In this document: piece by piece, positions 41,946 to 49,801 of the stretch | Numbering within the stretch: position 1 is the stretch's first letter | How the letters are laid out: each line of letters begins with the position of its first letter | NCBI RefSeq assembly: GCF_026236535.1 | Contig: NZ_JAHTMW010000017.1 | Location: 62,001-126,000 of the forward strand | Reading direction: 5' to 3' | Source of the DNA: Streptomyces sp. SKN60 | GTDB taxonomy: Bacteria > Actinomycetota > Actinomycetes > Streptomycetales > Streptomycetaceae | DNA: 64,000 nt | Program-made: the position numbers and the translations under genes | The notes under the pieces: model-generated | Databases searched by the model: none | What the model saw: only the letters and a program-made list of their open reading frames with translations | What the model was told of the DNA's origin: nothing

Positions 41946-43388
41946 TCAGCTCCAGCTGGCGTGCAGCGGCTTGCCCTCCGCGTAACCGGCGGCGGACTGG
42001 ATGCCGACGACGGCCCGCTCCTCGAACTCGGCGAGGTTGCTCGCGCCCGCGTAGGTGCAGGAGGAGCGGACGCCGGCGATGATCGAGTCGATCAGGTCCT
42101 CGACGCCCGGACGCTGCGGGTCGAGGAACATCCGCGAGGTGGAGATGCCCTCCTCGAAGAGCGCCTTGCGGGCGCGGTCGTACGAGGACTCGTCGGAGGT
42201 CCGGTTCTTGACGGCGCGGGCCGAGGCCATGCCGAAGGACTCCTTGTAGGCACGGCCCTGGGCGTCGTGCTGGAGGTCGCCCGGGGACTCGTAGGTGCCG
42301 GCGAACCAGGAGCCGATCATCACGTTGGACGCGCCGGCGGCGAGCGCCATGGCGACGTCGCGCGGGTGCCGGACGCCACCGTCGGCCCACACGTGCTTGC
42401 CGTACTTCTTCGCCTCGGCGGCGCACTCCATGACGGCCGAGAACTGCGGGCGGCCCACGCCGGTCATCATGCGGGTGGTGCACATGGCGCCGGGGCCCAC
42501 GCCGACCTTGATGATGTCCGCGCCGGCCTCGATGAGGTCCTTGACGCCCTCGGCGGCGACGATGTTTCCGGCCACGATCGGGACCTGCGGGTCGAGCGCC
42601 CGGACGGTGCGGATCGCGGAGATCATCGACTCCTGGTGGCCGTGCGCGGTGTCGATGACGAGCGTGTCCACGCCCGCGTCGAGCAGCTGCTTGGCCTTGC
42701 CCGCCACGTCGCCGTTGATGCCGACGGCGGCGGCGATGCGCAGTCCGCCGTTCTTGTCGACGGCCGGGCTGTAGAGGGTCGCGCGCAGCGCGCCCTTGCG
42801 GGTGAGGATGCCGACGAGCTTGCCGTCCTCGTCGACCGCCGGGGCGTAGCGCCGGTTGGCGTTGTCGAGGACGGTGAAGGCCTCGCGCGGCTCGATGGCC
42901 GCGTCGAGCAGCAGCAGGTCCTTGGACATGACCTCGGACAGCTGGGTGAAGCGGTCCACGCCGGACAGGTCGGCGTCGGTGACGACACCGATCGGGCGGC
43001 GCTCGGCGTCGACGACGACACCGGCGTCGTGCGCCCGCTTGGGCAGCAGGGCCAGCGCGTCGGCGACGGTCTGGTGCGGCTCCAGGACGATCGGGGTGTC
43101 GAGGACCAGGTGGCGGGACTTGACCCAGCCGATGACGTCGGTGACGACCTCGATCGGGATGTCCTGCGGGATGACGACCAGGCCGCCGCGGCGGGCGACG
43201 GTCTCGGCCATGCGGCGGCCCGCGATGGCGGTCATGTTGGCGACGACCAGCGGGATCGTCGTACCGGTTCCGTCGGGGGCGGAGAGGTCCACGGCCTGGC
43301 GGGAACCCACGGCCGAGCGGCTCGGCACCATGAACACATCGTCGTACGTGAGGTCGTACGGCGGCTTGACGTCATTGAGGAAACGCAC
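41946..43388 (-). CDS. guaB1: GuaB1 family IMP dehydrogenase-like protein, probable GMP reductase
   Basis: 480 residues. The barrel start DVKPPYDLTYDDVFMVPSRSAV, then two CBS motifs inserted (AHDAGVVVDAERRPIGVVTDADLSG and RRYAPAVDEDGKLVGILTRKGAL), then the active-site loop VGVGPGAMCTTRMMTGVGRPQ with the catalytic Cys, and the HVWADGGVRHPRDVAMALAAGAS phosphate site. In mycobacteria the GuaB1 paralogue, distinct from the essential GuaB2, has been shown to be a GMP reductase; this protein has the same architecture. The start is the GTG at 43388, judged by family length. The other IMPDH genes are not in this window. Confidence 0.9.
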   Translation of the reverse strand: MRFLNDVKPPYDLTYDDVFMVPSRSAVGSRQAVDLSAPDGTGTTIPLVVANMTAIAGRRMAETVARRGGLVVIPQDIPIEVVTDVIGWVKSRHLVLDTPIVLEPHQTVADALALLPKRAHDAGVVVDAERRPIGVVTDADLSGVDRFTQLSEVMSKDLLLLDAAIEPREAFTVLDNANRRYAPAVDEDGKLVGILTRKGALRATLYSPAVDKNGGLRIAAAVGINGDVAGKAKQLLDAGVDTLVIDTAHGHQESMISAIRTVRALDPQVPIVAGNIVAAEGVKDLIEAGADIIKVGVGPGAMCTTRMMTGVGRPQFSAVMECAAEAKKYGKHVWADGGVRHPRDVAMALAAGASNVMIGSWFAGTYESPGDLQHDAQGRAYKESFGMASARAVKNRTSDESSYDRARKALFEEGISTSRMFLDPQRPGVEDLIDSIIAGVRSSCTYAGASNLAEFEERAVVGIQSAAGYAEGKPLHASWS

Positions 43389-43467
43389 GTGCTGACATCC
43401 CAGTCGTTCGGATCGGCCCCTAGGCATTTCAGCCAGGGGAAAAAGCACGTAGTTCATTGTCCCACGG

Positions 43468-43481
43468 GGGTACGCGTACCC
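43468..43481. promoter_or_regulatory. 14-bp palindrome upstream of guaB1
   Basis: GGGTACGCGTACCC is a perfect palindrome 80 bases upstream of guaB1, just after the barstar stop. It could be a repressor site for guaB1. Downstream of it, 43419-43441 can form a hairpin in the leader (CCCCTGGC/GCCTAGGGG on the minus strand). Confidence 0.4.
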
Positions 43482-43489
43482 GCCCCGGG

Positions 43490-43834
43490 CTAATCGTCCG
43501 AGTCTTGCGCGGGGCTGCTTGGCCGATCCTCCAAATGGGCGAGGTCGCCGCCCAGCGACAGGAGGACCGCGAGGCCGGCCGAGCTGGCGCGGGCCGCCGC
43601 CGAGAACACCTCCTGGGCGGTGGACCACTCGTCCGGTTCGGCCTCGGCATAAGCCTGCCAGTGCGTGACCACGATCGCCATGGGTGCGCGCATGTCGGCG
43701 AGGCTGTCGGCCAGGGCGTCCCAGTTGCGCCCGAACCACACCGGCAGCGGGAGGGCGTGCACGCAGCGGTTCATGAAGGCCGTCTTGTCGGCGACCCCGT
43801 GCAGGTCGAGGACGACGGCGTCATCGATCCTCAT
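43490..43834 (-). CDS. Barstar family RNase inhibitor
   Basis: 114 residues. The Barstar fold is recognisable: VLDLHGVADKTAFMNRCVHALPLPVWFGRNWDALADSLADM, with the helix that plugs barnase-type active sites, followed by a small AIVVTHWQAYAEAEPDEW segment. The acidic tail PAQDSDD is typical. It overlaps the RNase gene by 14 bases and probably protects the cytoplasm against any guanyl RNase that is not exported. Confidence 0.9.
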   Translation of the reverse strand: MRIDDAVVLDLHGVADKTAFMNRCVHALPLPVWFGRNWDALADSLADMRAPMAIVVTHWQAYAEAEPDEWSTAQEVFSAAARASSAGLAVLLSLGGDLAHLEDRPSSPAQDSDD

Positions 43835-44273
43835 CCGTGGCCACCTCCCGGAAGCTCTGGTAGTGGTCGTCCGTGTAGTACGTCTCCCCCTGCCGGCCGG
43901 TGACGATGCGCCGGGCGCCGCGGTCGCGTTCGCCGGGGGTCTTCACCGTGTACTCGTGGTAGTAGCCGCGCTCGCGCCGTGGCAGGACGCGCTCGAAGTT
44001 CGAGAAGACGGCGCCGTCCTTGGCGTACGGGAAGGGGCCGCCGCTTCTGATCAGGGCGAGGGTCCGGCGTGCCTCGGCCGGCAGCTCGGACTCGGGGACG
44101 ACCGGGAGGCCGGAGGAGGCGGTGGGGCGGGCGGAGGGCGCGACCGCGGTGGTACGGGAGGGGGCGCCGGCCCCGGGGCCCGCGGCGCCGCCGGAGCAGC
44201 CGGTGAGCCCCGCGAGGAGCAGCGCGAGCCCGGCCAGGACGGAGAGCCCGAGCCGGGCGCAACGGGTGATCAT
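43821..44273 (-). CDS. Guanyl-specific ribonuclease, predicted lipoprotein
   Basis: 150 residues. The C-terminal 90 residues are clearly RNase Sa/N1-type: LPAEARRTLALIRSGGPFPYAKDGAVFSNFERVLP, then GYYHEYTV (catalytic Glu107), RRIVTG (Arg121/122) and YYTDDHYQSF (His137). The N-terminus has a lipobox, LAGLTGC, so the enzyme is probably anchored to the outer face of the membrane instead of freely secreted like RNase Sa. The Cys pair that closes RNase Sa is absent. The gene overlaps that of its barstar inhibitor. Activity is likely intact by its catalytic residues. Confidence 0.92.
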   Translation of the reverse strand: MITRCARLGLSVLAGLALLLAGLTGCSGGAAGPGAGAPSRTTAVAPSARPTASSGLPVVPESELPAEARRTLALIRSGGPFPYAKDGAVFSNFERVLPRRERGYYHEYTVKTPGERDRGARRIVTGRQGETYYTDDHYQSFREVATDEDR

Positions 44274-44361
44274 GCCCCGATGCTGCCACCGCCCCGCCCC
44301 GGCGGCGTGCCGGTACGGGGCGGAGGGCGGCGGCGTGTCGGCCGGCGGCCGTCGGGGTCCG

Positions 44362-45387
44362 TCAGCGGCCGTCCGGGTCCGCGCGGTCGAGGGCCGGGCG
44401 CGGGCCGGGGGTGAACTCGCTGAGCAGGAAGTCGGCGGCCGAGCGGTCGGTCACCAGGCTGGTGACCAGGCCGGAGCGGAGCACCGCGCCGATCGCCGCC
44501 GCCTTGCGCTGGCCGCCGGCGATGGCGACCACCTCGGGGATCCGGCGCAGCCGGTCCGCCTCGACGGTGATGCAGCGCTCGCCGAGGTCCCGGCCGACCC
44601 GGCGGCCCTCGGCGTCGAAGAGGTGCGCGGACATCTCGGCGGCGACGCCGAGCGAGGCGTAGTGGGCGCGCTCGGCGTCGGACAGCATGTCGTGGACGGT
44701 GGAGATGCCCGGCTCCCAGGAGCCGATGGACACACAGGCGACGGTGACCTTGTCGAAGTACTCGAAGGCCCGCGCGATGCCGGTCTGGCTGCGCAGCGCG
44801 TTGGCGGTCGCCGCGTCGGGCAGCAGCATCGGCGCGTAGATGGGGTGCGCCTCGCCGCCGGAGACCTGGGCGGCCCGGCGGACCGCCTCGACCGAGCCGC
44901 GCTCGGCCGTGCCCGCGTCGTACACACCGGTGAGCTGGACGACGGTGCAGGGCGGCAGCCGGTCGAGGGCGGCCGCCATGTGGATGGTGGACCGGCCCCA
45001 GGCCAGGCCCAGGACGTCGCCCTCGGTGACCAGCTCGCCGAGCAGGTCGGCCGCGACCTCGCCGAGGTTCTCGGGGTCGGGCGACTCGTCCTCGCCCTCC
45101 GCCGGCGACTCGACGACCACGGCGTGCCGCAGCCCGTAGCGGGCGCGCAGCGCGTCGGAGCGCTCGGCGTCCAGCTCGGCCGGCACGCGGATCTCGATGC
45201 GCACGAGGTCGCGCTCCAGGGCGGTCTCCAGGACCCGGGCCACCTTGAAGCGGCTCACGCCGAACTCCTCGGCGATCTGGATCTTGGACTTGCCCTCGAG
45301 GTAGAAGCGGCGGGCCATGGCCGCCGCCTGCACCAGCTCCGCGGGGCCCATCCGCAGGGCTGACCGTCCCGCCGACATTCCCGCCAC
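44362..45387 (-). CDS. SorC/DeoR-type sugar-binding transcriptional regulator
   Basis: About 341 residues. The HTH at the N-terminus (MARRFYLEGKSKIQIAEEFGVSRFKVARVLETALERDLVRIEI) is followed by the SorC sugar-phosphate domain with VTEGDVLGLAWGRSTIHMAAAL, VQLTGVYD, and the C-terminal RRIPEVVAIAGGQRKAAAIGAVLRSGLVTSLVTDRSAADFLL block. I chose the GTG at 45387, which has AGGAG six bases upstream, over a GTG 24 bases earlier without one. Such regulators sense phosphorylated sugars. Its nearest metabolic neighbour is rpe, 200 bases away on the same strand, so a pentose phosphate ligand is a fair guess only. Confidence 0.88.
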   Translation of the reverse strand: MAGMSAGRSALRMGPAELVQAAAMARRFYLEGKSKIQIAEEFGVSRFKVARVLETALERDLVRIEIRVPAELDAERSDALRARYGLRHAVVVESPAEGEDESPDPENLGEVAADLLGELVTEGDVLGLAWGRSTIHMAAALDRLPPCTVVQLTGVYDAGTAERGSVEAVRRAAQVSGGEAHPIYAPMLLPDAATANALRSQTGIARAFEYFDKVTVACVSIGSWEPGISTVHDMLSDAERAHYASLGVAAEMSAHLFDAEGRRVGRDLGERCITVEADRLRRIPEVVAIAGGQRKAAAIGAVLRSGLVTSLVTDRSAADFLLSEFTPGPRPALDRADPDGR

Positions 45388-45588
45388 CGCGATCTCCTCA
45401 CTGCTGTTCACGTACGGCTGCTCAGCTGCCGCCGGTGGCGCCGGTTCGGGGCGCCGCCGCGGCTTGATTCAACGTGCTGTTGTTCACACTCTCGACTCAC
45501 CGTTCATCCTGTCAGATCCGGCGGGTCCTGAACGGCCGTGTCGGCGGCCCGACGGGCCGCGTTCACGTACCGGTGGGTCAGTGGAGGC

Positions 45589-46272
45589 TCAGTGGCCACA
45601 CGCCCACGCCGCCGAGGCGGTCGCGGACTCGGCGCTGGCCCGGAGCGAGCGCACGGCCTCGGCCGGGTCGGCCGCCCCGTAGACGGCGGAACCGGCCACG
45701 AAGACGTCGGCGCCGGCCTCGGCGCACCGCTCGATGGTGGCGGCGGAGACGCCGCCGTCGACCTGGAGCCACAGCTCCAGGCCGTGCTTGGAGATCAGCT
45801 CACGGGTGCGGCGGATCTTCGGCAGCATGATGTCGAGGAAGGCCTGGCCGCCGAAGCCCGGCTCGACCGTCATGATCAGGAGCATGTCGAGCTCCGGCAG
45901 CAGGTCCTCGAACGGCTCGATCGGCGTGGCCGGCTTGAGCGCCATCGACGCCCGGGCGCCCTTGGCGCGGATCTCCCGGGCGAGGCGCACCGGCGCGGCC
46001 GCCGCCTCCACGTGGAAGGTGACGGAGCCGGCGCCGGCCTCGACGTACTGCGGCGCCCAGCGGTCCGGGTCCTCGATCATGAGGTGGCAGTCGAGCGGGG
46101 TGTCCGTGGCCCGGCTCAGCGACTCGACGATCGGCACGCCCAGCGTCAGATTGGGCACGAAGTGGTTGTCCATCACGTCGACGTGCAGCCAGTCGGCCCC
46201 GTCGACCGCCTTCGCCTCATCGGCGAGCCGGGCGAAGTCCGCGGACAGGATGCTGGGATTGATCTGCGCCAT
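45589..46272 (-). CDS. rpe: Ribulose-phosphate 3-epimerase
   Basis: 227 residues. It interconverts ribulose 5-phosphate and xylulose 5-phosphate in the pentose phosphate pathway. Seen: MAQINPSILSADFARL (family start), GADWLHVDVMDNHFVPNLTLGVPIVESL with the metal His/Asp set, LDCHLMIEDPDRW, MLLIMTVEPGFGGQAFL and LWLQVDGGVSAATI. A normal TIM-barrel Rpe of standard length. A DasR-like 16-mer lies about 90 bases upstream. Confidence 0.95.
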   Translation of the reverse strand: MAQINPSILSADFARLADEAKAVDGADWLHVDVMDNHFVPNLTLGVPIVESLSRATDTPLDCHLMIEDPDRWAPQYVEAGAGSVTFHVEAAAAPVRLAREIRAKGARASMALKPATPIEPFEDLLPELDMLLIMTVEPGFGGQAFLDIMLPKIRRTRELISKHGLELWLQVDGGVSAATIERCAEAGADVFVAGSAVYGAADPAEAVRSLRASAESATASAAWACGH

Positions 46273-46355
46273 GTGCCAAGCCTGCCATGTTCTTGAGGAC
46301 TTCTTTGCCGCGAAGCGGCGCGGATTGCGAGGGGGCCGCTTCACGCCGGGGACGT

Positions 46356-46371
46356 AATGGTACAGACCAGT
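46356..46371 (-). promoter_or_regulatory. DasR-like 16-mer upstream of rpe
   Basis: On the minus strand ACTGGTCTGTACCATT matches the DasR consensus ACTGGTCTAGACCACT at 13 of 16 positions and keeps the TGGT...ACCA arms. No -35 is obvious. It may be chance, or it may couple rpe to aminosugar status. Confidence 0.35.
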
Positions 46372-46375
46372 TGAT

Positions 46376-46397
46376 TCCGCCGGTAGGGCCCGGCGGA
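46376..46397 (-). terminator. Hairpin after the secreted-protein operon
   Basis: TCCGCCGG (46376-46383) pairs with CCGGCGGA (46390-46397) around six bases, just past the lipoprotein gene stop. It is probably the terminator of the three-gene operon. Confidence 0.6.
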
Positions 46398-46405
46398 TCC
46401 GGCCG

Positions 46406-47386
46406 TCACACGGCCGCGGAATCCGAACCGGCCGGGCCGGCCGGGCCGGCTGGGCCGTCGACGGGTGTCGTCACCGCGACCCGCACCGCGCCGGTGGCCG
46501 AGACCACCACCTGCGCGACCGTGTGCTCCTCCGGGTGGCCGGCGACGACGCCCGGGGCGCCCTCGGCCGTCGGCATGGGGCGGACCCGCCATCCCGCGCC
46601 GACGAAGTACGCCTGCGCGCGGGCCACGGCCCGGGCCCGCTCCTGCTCCGGCAGCGGCGGGGTCGACCAGGTGTGGTGGACCGCCTCGGCCCCGGACGCG
46701 TCCCGCACCCGGCCGATGCCCTCCCCGGGCTGCGTGGGCGCCGCGCCCACGCCCAGCGCGTCGTAGATCCGGCTGGAGTGGCCGAGCGCCCGGCGCCCGG
46801 CGGGGTCGTCGGCCGCCGGCGCCTCGAAGGCGGCGGGGTCGGCCGCGGCGGCCGAGGACTTGCCGGGCGGGAGGAAGCAGGGCGACCGCACCTTGAGGGT
46901 GGCGATGCCCTCGCCCTTGTCCCGGTCCAGGACCCCGGTGATGCCTTCCATCCAGAAGTCGTCCGACTCCGAGCGCATGCTGACCCAGGGGAAGGGACCG
47001 GACATGTCCTTCTCGTCCGAGGAGTGGTACTTGTAGCCCTGCTTCAGCCACGCGTCCCGCGCCTGCAGCACGAGGTTCCTGGCCTCGGCGCCCGGCACAC
47101 CGGTGAGCTTGTAGAAGAGGGTGACCTGCCGCCGGTCGTCGGGGCCGTGGTCGTCCCTGGCGATGCAGGGGCCGACGCTCTCGGGGCCCGTGCGCTCCAG
47201 AGTCGGCTTGGGCGACATGACGTCCACCGCCTGGTGGATGATCTCCTCGGCCCGGTCGACCGCCTGCTGCTCGTCCATCGTGACCTGCTTCGCCGTTGCT
47301 CCGTCGTCTTCCTGTGCCCCGCACCCGGTCGCCGTGACCGTCAGGGCCAGCAGTGCGGCAACCGGGATTGCCTTCCGTAGGTTCAC
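46406..47386 (-). CDS. Predicted lipoprotein of a type VII-like secreted module
   Basis: 326 residues. Lipobox LTVTATGC at about residue 22 after a short basic start (NLRKAIPVAALLAL). The mature protein is polar without a named domain; paired Cys in VGPCIARDD and RSPCFLPPG may form a disulfide. The GTG start has GGAGG six bases upstream and overlaps the TGA of the hydrolase gene (GTGA), so it is translated together with it. It is probably anchored on the cell surface. Function unknown; the operon suggests an inhibitor or partner of the DUF1023 hydrolase. Confidence 0.75.
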   Translation of the reverse strand: MNLRKAIPVAALLALTVTATGCGAQEDDGATAKQVTMDEQQAVDRAEEIIHQAVDVMSPKPTLERTGPESVGPCIARDDHGPDDRRQVTLFYKLTGVPGAEARNLVLQARDAWLKQGYKYHSSDEKDMSGPFPWVSMRSESDDFWMEGITGVLDRDKGEGIATLKVRSPCFLPPGKSSAAAADPAAFEAPAADDPAGRRALGHSSRIYDALGVGAAPTQPGEGIGRVRDASGAEAVHHTWSTPPLPEQERARAVARAQAYFVGAGWRVRPMPTAEGAPGVVAGHPEEHTVAQVVVSATGAVRVAVTTPVDGPAGPAGPAGSDSAAV

Positions 47387-49227
47387 GGCTGTCCTCCGGT
47401 AACGATGTTCGCCATGGTCTTGAGGGGCTTGTCGTCCCAGTACTGGGAGTGCGCGGGCATCATTTCCCAGTCCGTGCCCGGCAGCTTCCCGCTCGGGACC
47501 TCGAAGACCCTGCCCCCGAAGTCCTCGGAGGTCGGGTCGGTGCCGTGCACGATCGCGTCGCCGTCGAAGAAGGTGTCCCAGTACGCCTTCGGGCTGAGGT
47601 AGTCCTTGGCGATCGGCGGGGCGACGTTGATGAGGTCGTTCTGGGCCGTGGCCGCGTAGACGTGGTCCGGCGGGATGTTCAGGTCCTTGGCGTGGTCCAC
47701 TCCCACACCCGGGCTGCCCACCATGATCGCGTTGTCGACCGGCAGGTCGATGTGCATCTCCATCGTCTCGCCCACCACCAGGGAGCCGTAGCTGTGGCCC
47801 ATGAGGGTCTGGTTCACGCCGTTCGGGCGGTGATTGGACTCCTCGAGCCCCTGGATGAAGTTGCCGAGCGGCTCCTTGGCGTTGTCGGCCCACTTGGTCT
47901 CGGTGGCGTCGGTCATGATGCCCTGCGGGGCGTCGTAACCGAGCCACACGATCGAGGCCGTCTTCTTCGAGCCGTCGGTGGCCTCGGCCTGCGCCTGGAG
48001 CAGCTGTGCCCGGGTGAGGTCCCCGTCGATCGACTCCAGCTTGGCGAACGTGCCGGGCACGTACGTCACCACGTTGTCGGCGGTGTCCGGGTTGCCGATG
48101 GAGACGATCGCGCGGCCCATGTCGTCGCCGTCGAACCCGAGCAGATAGGGGCGGTTGCTCTCGCTCGTGAAGCTGTTGAACCGGGACTGGATGTCGTCCA
48201 TGCCCTTGTAGCCGTTCTCCAGCTTCTTCCGCTTCTCCTCCCACTCCTTCCACTCGTCCGTCGGGACCATCGCGCCCTTCACCTCGCGCCCGGTGACGGG
48301 GCTGATGTACGGCTTGTAGTGCTCCGGCTCCTTCTTGAGCCAGGCGTCGTACTCCAGCTGCTTGGCGGCGCGCTGTTCGGCGAGCACGGTGCGGTTGGCG
48401 TCGTCGCGCACGTCCGAGGGGAGGCCGTCGAGCGCTCCGATGCTCGCGGGGTGCATGGATATGTAGGCCTCGCGCTGCTCGTCCGTGAGGCCCTTCCACC
48501 AGTTGGCGTTGTCCTGGGGCCAGTCGTTCTTGGGCGGCGGCTTGATCGCGTCGAGGTAGGCGTCGGCGGCCTCCCGCACGCCCCCCGTGTCCGACGTGAC
48601 GTCCGTCCAGTCCCGGTCGGAGACGGTCAGGTCGTCATCGGCCTTCAGGGCCCGTATCTTCGGCTCCCACTTCGTGTCGGCGTCCGTGGCCTCCTTGAGC
48701 GCGTCGGCTATCCGGTCCGCGTACCCGATGGCCTTGCCGTAGTGCGGGTTCGGGTGGATGTTCGCCGCCTGGCGGTCCAAGGCGTCGGAGGTCGCGTTGC
48801 CGCCCGGGGTGCCGGTCACCGTGCCGCCCTCGGTGTCCTTGTCCGCCCCCGGCTTGCGGCCGGCGGGATAGCTCACCGAGCCGTTCTCCGTCACCGTGCA
48901 GCCGTCCGCAGCGGCGTCCTCGACCGCCGCTTCGAGCTTCCGCTTGGCGGCCGCGATGTCGTAGGCGAACCCGTTGAGGGCCGTGCTGATCACATGGCAC
49001 TCGGTGAGGGTGTAGTGGAAGTTCTTCGCCAGGGCCTGGAGTTGCTTCTGCGACGCCTTCGCCGACTCGCCCGACAGCGACTTGCGCATGCCGGTGGCGA
49101 CGGTGTTCTCGATGTGGCTCTTGGCCGCCTGGGCCGCGTTGCCCAGCGCGCGGTACCCGTCGGCGGCGCCCTCGAACTCGGTGGGCTTGAAGGCCTTGAG
49201 GGTGGCGTAGTCCATGGGCGCCGTCAC
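47383..49227 (-). CDS. DUF1023-type alpha/beta hydrolase with WXG-like helical N-terminus
   Basis: 614 residues. The first 200 residues are helical and WXG/LXG-like (DYATLKAFKPTEFEGAADGYRALGNAAQAAKSHIENTV...), with no signal peptide. The C-terminal half is an alpha/beta hydrolase: VWLGYDAPQG strand, LMGHSYGSLVVGE nucleophile elbow with its Ser, VGSPGVGVDHAKDL, and a late AHSQYWDD His region. DUF1023 proteins are common Streptomyces putative type VII substrates. The GTG at 49227 overlaps the stop of the small helical gene upstream (GTGA). I expect export by type VII secretion, but no ESX machinery is in this window apart from a TPR-AAA+ protein 30 kb away. Confidence 0.8.
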   Translation of the reverse strand: MTAPMDYATLKAFKPTEFEGAADGYRALGNAAQAAKSHIENTVATGMRKSLSGESAKASQKQLQALAKNFHYTLTECHVISTALNGFAYDIAAAKRKLEAAVEDAAADGCTVTENGSVSYPAGRKPGADKDTEGGTVTGTPGGNATSDALDRQAANIHPNPHYGKAIGYADRIADALKEATDADTKWEPKIRALKADDDLTVSDRDWTDVTSDTGGVREAADAYLDAIKPPPKNDWPQDNANWWKGLTDEQREAYISMHPASIGALDGLPSDVRDDANRTVLAEQRAAKQLEYDAWLKKEPEHYKPYISPVTGREVKGAMVPTDEWKEWEEKRKKLENGYKGMDDIQSRFNSFTSESNRPYLLGFDGDDMGRAIVSIGNPDTADNVVTYVPGTFAKLESIDGDLTRAQLLQAQAEATDGSKKTASIVWLGYDAPQGIMTDATETKWADNAKEPLGNFIQGLEESNHRPNGVNQTLMGHSYGSLVVGETMEMHIDLPVDNAIMVGSPGVGVDHAKDLNIPPDHVYAATAQNDLINVAPPIAKDYLSPKAYWDTFFDGDAIVHGTDPTSEDFGGRVFEVPSGKLPGTDWEMMPAHSQYWDDKPLKTMANIVTGGQP

Positions 49228-49679
49228 CTGCCCTTCGACTGGCCGCCGACGGCGTCCGTGTCCGCGTACTGCTTGTTCAGCCGGTCCATCTCGTCCTTGA
49301 CCGCGTCGTCGGTCGTCAGCACGTCGCGGCCGACCTGCTGAAGGATCCCCTGGAGCGAGCCGCACCGCTTGCTGACGCTCTCGGCGTACTTCTTCCAGGA
49401 GTCGTAGACGTCCTTCTGCGCGGCCGCGGTCAGACAGCCCGTGGTCGCGCCGAGCCCCGCCTGGCCGTCCTCCAGCTTGGTCAGCGCGGTGCCGATGGTC
49501 CCGCGCAGGGAGCCGACCCCTTCACCGGCCGTGTTCCACGCCTTCTGGCTGGACTTCAGGCCGCCGGTCACCTGGCTCGGCCCGGCGTCCGGCTCGACCG
49601 GAACATGGTTGAGCTGCATGGCCGCCGGCTGCTGCCCGGCCGCCCCGGCCTTGATCTGTTCCCACTCGTCCCACGCCAC
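49224..49679 (-). CDS. Small WXG-like helical protein, first gene of the secreted module
   Basis: 151 residues from the GTG at 49679, which has GGGGG five bases upstream; an earlier GTG at 49697 is in frame but lacks a ribosome site. The sequence is mostly amphipathic helix with W spacing like WXG proteins (VAWDEWEQIKAGAAG, QKAWNTAGEGVGSLRGTIG, VYDSWKKYAESVSKRCGSLQGIL). No signal peptide. It is longer than classic WXG100 proteins (about 100) and carries a polar tail. It probably pairs with or delivers the downstream hydrolase. Role inferred. Confidence 0.7.
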   Translation of the reverse strand: MAWDEWEQIKAGAAGQQPAAMQLNHVPVEPDAGPSQVTGGLKSSQKAWNTAGEGVGSLRGTIGTALTKLEDGQAGLGATTGCLTAAAQKDVYDSWKKYAESVSKRCGSLQGILQQVGRDVLTTDDAVKDEMDRLNKQYADTDAVGGQSKGR

Positions 49680-49801
49680 GCCAAGCCCCCGTCTCACCCA
49701 TGTGGATCACCAGGCGGGCCACACTACATCGCAACCGCAACGCACAACTCACGGGTCCCCGTACCGGGGTTGGGCCGCGGACCGGAGCGGCCCGCGGACG
49801 C

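Noticed and set aside
45400..45580. Repeated GTTCACGTACSG motif upstream of the SorC-type regulator gene
   Set aside because: Two copies at about 45406 and 45561 are seen, but they lie 150 bases apart with no symmetry; too weak to call an operator.
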